Assembly: GCA_036478595.1 (NCBI GenBank)
Contig: JAZGEF010000059.1
Location: 1 to 64,000, forward strand
Reading direction: 5' to 3'
DNA: 64,000 nt
Source: Granulosicoccus sp036478595
Lineage (GTDB): Bacteria; Pseudomonadota; Gammaproteobacteria; Granulosicoccales; Granulosicoccaceae
The translations under genes and the position numbers were made by a program. The notes under the pieces were generated by a model that saw only the letters and a list, made by a program, of their open reading frames with translations, searched no databases and was not told the DNA's origin. Positions 59,871-64,000 of this stretch are shown here, one piece after another (within the stretch, counting starts at the first letter, position 1; every line of letters starts with the position of its first letter).

Positions 59871-60709
59871 TGAGCAATAAACCTTATGATCCAACTGTTG
59901 ATGGTGCTGAAGTTAATTTTAGCGAAAAAATGAGCTACATAGATTATCTAGGGCTCGACAAAATACTCTCGGCTCAAAACCCATTGAGTGAAGCTCATGA
60001 TGAAATGCTATTTATTATTCAGCATCAAACTTCAGAGCTGTGGATGAGATTGGCGCTGCACGAACTGTACGCCGCTCGCGCTGCAATTAGAAACGACCAC
60101 TTTCCACCCGCATTCAAAATGCTATCTCGTGTGTCCAAAATATTTGAACAGCTCAATAATGCCTGGGATGTTCTACGAACGATGACGCCGAGTGAATACA
60201 CGGAATTTCGCGACGATCTTGCTCAGTCGTCAGGATTTCAATCGCATCAGTATCGTCTATGCGAATATGTTATCGGCAATCGAAACAAGGCAATGATTAA
60301 GCCTCATGCACATAGGCCAGATCTAGTTACTGCGCTTGAAGATGAACTCAAGCAACACAACCTCTATCAAGAGGTGATTTTTGCAATGGCGCGCGCTGGA
60401 TATACGATTTCTGAGGACGCGCTTGGCCGACACTCTGCAGAATCCTATGTTGGTGATAAGAGCGTGGAGTTGGTTTGGAAGCAGGTTTACGAAAAGCCGG
60501 AAGATCATTGGAAGTTTTATGAACTGGGCGAAAAATTAGTTGATTTTGAAGATTACTTCAGACGCTGGCGCTTTAACCATGTAACAACAGTAGAGCGTAT
60601 TATTGGCTTTAAGCATGGCACCGGAGGAACGGCAGGCGTAAGCTATTTAAAACAAATGCTGGAGGTTCAGCTGTTCCCTGAACTTTGGAGTGTAAGAACG
60701 GTTTTATAG
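59870..60709 (+). CDS. kynA: Tryptophan 2,3-dioxygenase
   Basis: This haem enzyme converts tryptophan to N-formylkynurenine. The 279-aa protein has the substrate and haem residues in MLFIIQHQTSELWMRLALHEL, MTPSEYTEFRDDL, SGFQSHQYRLCEYVIGN and the proximal His in WRFNHVTTVERIIGFKHGTGGTAGVSYL. It overlaps the kynureninase remnant by one base, the normal kynU-kynA order. With kynU broken here, the downstream pathway depends on another locus. Confidence 0.95.
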   Translation: MSNKPYDPTVDGAEVNFSEKMSYIDYLGLDKILSAQNPLSEAHDEMLFIIQHQTSELWMRLALHELYAARAAIRNDHFPPAFKMLSRVSKIFEQLNNAWDVLRTMTPSEYTEFRDDLAQSSGFQSHQYRLCEYVIGNRNKAMIKPHAHRPDLVTALEDELKQHNLYQEVIFAMARAGYTISEDALGRHSAESYVGDKSVELVWKQVYEKPEDHWKFYELGEKLVDFEDYFRRWRFNHVTTVERIIGFKHGTGGTAGVSYLKQMLEVQLFPELWSVRTVL

Positions 60710-60742
60710 TGATGGTAGTGTAAAGCGTGATGGTAGTTGTGC
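60710..60742. repeat. Short tandem direct repeat
   Basis: GTGATGGTAGT occurs twice, 18 nt apart, just after the kynA stop. Confidence 0.4.
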
Positions 60743-60871
60743 AATTACTGCGGTAGCGGTTTAGTCCTTCGGCGTGAAGCCGGCATAATAAAGGAATTTT
60801 TTTGGCCTATATAGCGGCTGATTACCCGCACCTTACAACCTCCAATGTCCCGCGACCTCCGTCGATCGAAC

Positions 60872-61210
60872 TTACGCCTTTTCTGCAAAAGGGATCAGTG
60901 ACAGGATTTTTTCGCAATTTCTTACTTGTCCGTTACAGCAATCCTTAATAATGAAGCGGATAAGAGCACCTACTCCTTCAAGGTTTGCCGCATAGTGAAT
61001 TTCCCTTTGATACCGTGTTGAATTTAACAACCCGGCTCGTTTAAGCACGCCAAGGTGGCCAGATAGCGTCGATGGCACTATCTCCAGTTGACGAGAAATT
61101 TCACCAACAGGTAGTCCATTAGGTACCTCTTGTACGAGCAATCGGAACACAGACAATCGCGTTTCCTGTGCAAGAGCTGTGAAGGCTTCTATCGCGTCTT
61201 CATTATTCAT
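60872..61210 (-). CDS. arsR: ArsR-family arsenite-responsive repressor
   Basis: The 112-aa winged-helix repressor has LAQETRLSVFRLLVQEVPNGL, GEISRQLEIVPSTLSGHLGVL (recognition helix) and REIHYAANLEG. It lacks the classic CVC in the DNA-binding helix but ends with DCCNGQVRNCEK, a three-Cys As(III) site like that of the Acidithiobacillus-type ArsR. The start at 61210 (MNNEDAIEAF) fits the family. It is divergent from aqpS and arsH. Confidence 0.9.
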   Translation of the reverse strand: MNNEDAIEAFTALAQETRLSVFRLLVQEVPNGLPVGEISRQLEIVPSTLSGHLGVLKRAGLLNSTRYQREIHYAANLEGVGALIRFIIKDCCNGQVRNCEKILSLIPFAEKA

Positions 61211-61257
61211 TTGTGTTGACTGCCAATAAATATACGGATAAATATAACATTGACAAT

Positions 61258-61271
61258 TCGGCATATGCCGA
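61258..61271. promoter_or_regulatory. Putative ArsR operator
   Basis: TCGGCATATGCCGA is a perfect 14-bp palindrome 48-61 bp upstream of the arsR start, in the arsR/aqpS divergent region. Confidence 0.55.
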
Positions 61272-61464
61272 TGTATCGTTGCGTGCATCCATTATTCACT
61301 AAATCCGGGCACCTGTAAATGGGATTCTTGACCGAGCAAATCGATGCGATTACCCATACGCAAAACAATGAGTAGTTACCTGATGCTCCTACGTATGAAA
61401 GCCCGTTTGGAGTCGAACGATAATAATCATCGCAGTGGTTCTTTATTGCGAAATAATAATTAGT

Positions 61465-62145
61465 ATGTACGCGGCTACCCAACGCTACTGTTCTGAATTC
61501 ATTGGCACTGCTTTCTTGCTTGCTACGGTAGTAGGTTCTGGCATTATGGCAGAGTCTCTTGCTGGCGGGAATGTGGCTATTGCTTTGCTGGGGAACACAA
61601 TTCCTACTGGCGCGATACTGGTTGTTTTAATTACTATCTTTGGCCCATTATCTGGCGCGCACTTCAATCCAGCAGTCACGATAGTTTTTACACTGAAGGG
61701 TGAATTGTCAAAATGTGACTCACTATTTTATGTATCCGCTCAAATATTGGGCGGAGTTCTTGGGGCCTTATGTGCCCACCTTATGTTCGAGTTAGACGCC
61801 GTACAAATTTCGCAGAAACTTCGAACTGGTGGCGCGCAGTGGTTATCGGAGTGGGTTGCAACGTTTGGTTTAGTCCTGGTCATTTTGGGAACGATTCACG
61901 TTAAACGAAACTCCGTGGCAATAACTGTAGGATTGTATATTACCGCTGCTTATTGGTTCACTTCGTCTACCTCGTTTGCTAATCCTGCCGTCACTATTGC
62001 CCGCAGTTTAACCGATACATTTTCGGGCATATCTCCTGCCCATGCCCCTGCGTTTATACTCGCGCAACTGTTTGGAGCCCTCTGTGCTCTATTTATCTGC
62101 AACAAGTTATTTGCCGATAGAACGACTGACGACAATTTGATATGA
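61465..62145 (+). CDS. aqpS: MIP-family aquaglyceroporin, arsenite channel (AqpS-like)
   Basis: The 226-aa channel has six membrane segments and two NPA half-helices, GAHFNPAVTI and SFANPAVTIARSLTDTFSGI, the second with the selectivity Arg. It lies between arsR and arsH as in the Sinorhizobium ars operon, where AqpS lets As(III) leave the cell. The ATG at 61465 (MYAATQRYCSEF) is chosen; a GTG at 61435 is in frame. No strong ribosome site is seen before either. Confidence 0.87.
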   Translation: MYAATQRYCSEFIGTAFLLATVVGSGIMAESLAGGNVAIALLGNTIPTGAILVVLITIFGPLSGAHFNPAVTIVFTLKGELSKCDSLFYVSAQILGGVLGALCAHLMFELDAVQISQKLRTGGAQWLSEWVATFGLVLVILGTIHVKRNSVAITVGLYITAAYWFTSSTSFANPAVTIARSLTDTFSGISPAHAPAFILAQLFGALCALFICNKLFADRTTDDNLI

Positions 62146-62882
62146 CAGAAATAATAGACAATTCTGCAATGTTAGCCGACCTCACTAACTTAGATCCGAA
62201 TCGAGCTGGCACGATTGATCCCGAGCATTATAAATCCGGCATTGATGATGGCCATAGACCGAAAATATTAATTCTTTACGGCTCCCTTAGAAAGCGCTCA
62301 TTCTCACGACTGGTTGCAATGGAGAGCGCTCGTATTTTGCAACATTACGGAGCTGAAACACGCATATTTAATCCAAAGGATTTACCGCTACCTGATTCGG
62401 TGGACGCAGCTCATCCAAAAGTTCATGAGTTGAGAGCGTTAGCCGTGTGGTCGGAAGGCATGGTTTGGATATCTCCCGAGCGGCATGGTGCAATGACTGG
62501 AATATTTAAATCCCAAATTGATTGGATACCACTTTCAGATGGGGCCGTGCGACCGACTCAAGGTAAAACTTTGGCTGTAATGCAGGTTAACGGCGGATCT
62601 CAAAGCTTTAATGTCGTCAATCAATTGCGAGTCCTCGGTCGTTGGATGAGAATGATTACCATCCCAAATCAATCATCGATCCCGAAGACATTTACCGAAT
62701 TTGATGATGACGATCGAATGAAGCCGTCGGCGTACTACAATCGTATCGTTGACGTGCTTGAAGAATTGATCAAATTCACCTACTTGACCAGGGGGCATTC
62801 AGAACAACTTGTCGACCGCTATTCTGAAAGAGTCGAAAGTGGTGAAGAGCTAATAGCAAGAGTAAATTCAACACCGGGGTAA
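62142..62882 (+). CDS. arsH: NADPH-dependent FMN reductase ArsH
   Basis: The 246-aa flavoprotein oxidises trivalent organoarsenicals. ArsH marks are ILILYGSLRKRSFSRLVAMES (FMN phosphate loop), DLPLPD, WISPERHGAMTGIFKSQIDW and VNGGSQSFNVVNQLRVLGRWMRM. It overlaps aqpS by ATGA. No arsC, arsB or arsM is seen, so the module looks suited to arsenite or methylarsenite rather than arsenate. Confidence 0.94.
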   Translation: MTEIIDNSAMLADLTNLDPNRAGTIDPEHYKSGIDDGHRPKILILYGSLRKRSFSRLVAMESARILQHYGAETRIFNPKDLPLPDSVDAAHPKVHELRALAVWSEGMVWISPERHGAMTGIFKSQIDWIPLSDGAVRPTQGKTLAVMQVNGGSQSFNVVNQLRVLGRWMRMITIPNQSSIPKTFTEFDDDDRMKPSAYYNRIVDVLEELIKFTYLTRGHSEQLVDRYSERVESGEELIARVNSTPG

Positions 62883-62885
62883 ATA

Positions 62886-64000
62886 TGATGAACGATACCA
62901 GCTTTGACTTCGATGAAGTTATTAATCGACGTATTGTTCCGGCGCTTAAAACACACCCAATGGTGTTAGGCGAAGACGGTCTAGACCTATTTGCAGCAGG
63001 TGTGGCCGATATGGATTTTAACGTCTCCCCGGTTATTCTAAATGCTCTTCAACAACGATTGAACCACGAAGTATTTGGGTATGAAGCCTTACCAGAAACA
63101 CTATTACCTGCCCTGACCAAATGGCTGCATAAACGTCATGGATGGGAAGTTAACCAAGATCATATTCTACGTGCACCAAATATACTGAATAGCCTGGCGA
63201 TTGCGGCTTCCATTTTTACAAACCGTGGGGATGGAGTCATTCTACAACCTCCCGTGTTTTTCGATTTCTACGACATTATCAAAGAGAACCAAAGGGAAAT
63301 AGTTCCAAACCCGCTGATTTTCAGTGACGGTATGTATGAAATTGATTTCGAAGGGCTTGAGCGGTTGGCAGCTGATGATAAAAACAAAATGTTGTTCCTG
63401 TGCAACCCACACAACCCGATCGGAAGAGTTTGGCGCAAAGACGAATTAACATTATTGGGTGATATTTGTCTTCGAAACGGAGTAATTGTCGTAGCCGATG
63501 AAATTCACGGGGATATTACTTTTACTGGACACCCGCATACACCATTTGCATCGCTTGGGCTTAGTCACTCGGACAATTCGATTACCCTTACATCGCCTGC
63601 GAAAACTTTCAATATTGCGGCGTGTTGTTCATCGTTTACCATTATTTCGAACGATACCAAACGTAACGTGTTTGCAGCTGAGAGCAGTCGCCTTACCGTC
63701 AATAAAAACAATGCGTTCGCCAGCGTTGCGATGGAAGCTGCCTATAGATCAGGTGGTCCTTGGTTGGATGCGGTACTGATTTATCTAGAAGACAATCTGC
63801 ATCTTGTTCGACAATGTTTGGCGAATATGCCCGGCGTTAAGTTAATTGAGCCTGAAGGGACATTTTTGATATGGCTTGATTTTCGAGGGCTTGGAATGAA
63901 GGGGCAAAATGAGCTAACGGAATTCCTTAGAAACCAAGCTCAATGGGCGATAACTCGTGGCCAAGCATTCGGTACGGAGGGTATAGGATTTTCCCGACTG
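62886..64000 (+). CDS. PatB/MalY-type PLP-dependent aminotransferase/C-S lyase (3' end beyond window)
   Basis: About 371 residues of a fold-type I PLP enzyme are present. It begins MMNDTSFDFDEVINRR, with VFGYEALPETLLPAL, FLCNPHNPIGRVW, VVADEIHGDITF and the PLP lysine in LTSPAKTFNIAACCS. These match the MalY/PatB group (cystathionine beta-lyase-like, ending near 390 aa). The frame is open at base 64000. It starts 3 nt after arsH and may be co-transcribed. Confidence 0.85.

Overview
The window reads as chromosomal DNA of a heterotrophic, probably marine, gammaproteobacterium. Evidence is the csrA, tex, hutD, arfB and FimX-like GGDEF/EAL genes, two type-I sulfatases (one a choline-sulfatase), and dense aromatic and N-heterocycle catabolism. 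A Granulosicoccus-like lineage is possible, but this is a low-confidence guess. No rRNA, tRNA, CRISPR array or phage was found.

Layout. (1) 0.25-13.3 kb, minus strand: a long catabolic block. Read in transcription order it holds protocatechuate 4,5-cleavage genes (ligA, ligB, ligC, ligK, galD/ligU-type tautomerase, ligI), a tripartite tricarboxylate transporter (tctC, tctB, tctA), a cytosolic sulfatase, and the homogentisate genes hmgA, fahA and maiA. Divergent from it (13.4-16.4 kb, plus) lie a GntR/FCD regulator, pobA and ligJ. Together these cover 4-hydroxybenzoate to pyruvate plus oxaloacetate, and homogentisate to fumarate plus acetoacetate. (2) 16.7-19.6 kb: a REC-like/PAS/GGDEF/EAL protein. 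(3) 19.7-25.0 kb: an RraA-like aldolase, and divergently a B12-dependent methylaspartate (glutamate) mutase operon ending in an unusual adenylate-forming ligase. (4) 25.0-37 kb: housekeeping and stress genes (csrA, an Atg22-like MFS protein, hutD, tex, betC, msrB, arfB, an ECF sigma/anti-sigma pair), interrupted by an IS481-type element and gene remnants. (5) 37.0-52.6 kb: a coherent N-heterocycle (nicotinate-like) cluster. It has a Liv-type ABC transporter, a molybdenum hydroxylase, a membrane protein with paired histidines, 6-hydroxynicotinate reductase, a UPF0280 protein, two DUF1185 proteins, enamidase and a MarR regulator. Similar 15-17 bp palindromic sites lie in front of its transcription units. 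(6) 53-56 kb: an HDAC-type deacylase and a fused aconitase X. (7) 56-64 kb: an OmpA-like lipoprotein, an IlvD/Edd dehydratase, a truncated kynureninase next to tryptophan 2,3-dioxygenase, an arsR-aqpS-arsH arsenic module, and a PatB/MalY-type PLP enzyme cut by the window end.

A second theme is gene decay. The spaces between intact operons hold at least eight degraded fragments: enolase-superfamily, EamA, LysR, class-I glutamine amidotransferase, phosphoglycolate phosphatase, AbiEi-like, alcohol dehydrogenase and kynureninase. The IS481-type transposase also carries an in-frame stop at codon 7.

The most promising object for follow-up is the reductive N-heterocycle cluster at 37-52.6 kb with its apparent MarR regulon. 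Next come the methylaspartate mutase/ligase operon and the GntR operator pair. All functions were read from sequence motifs and remembered family features; no database search was run.
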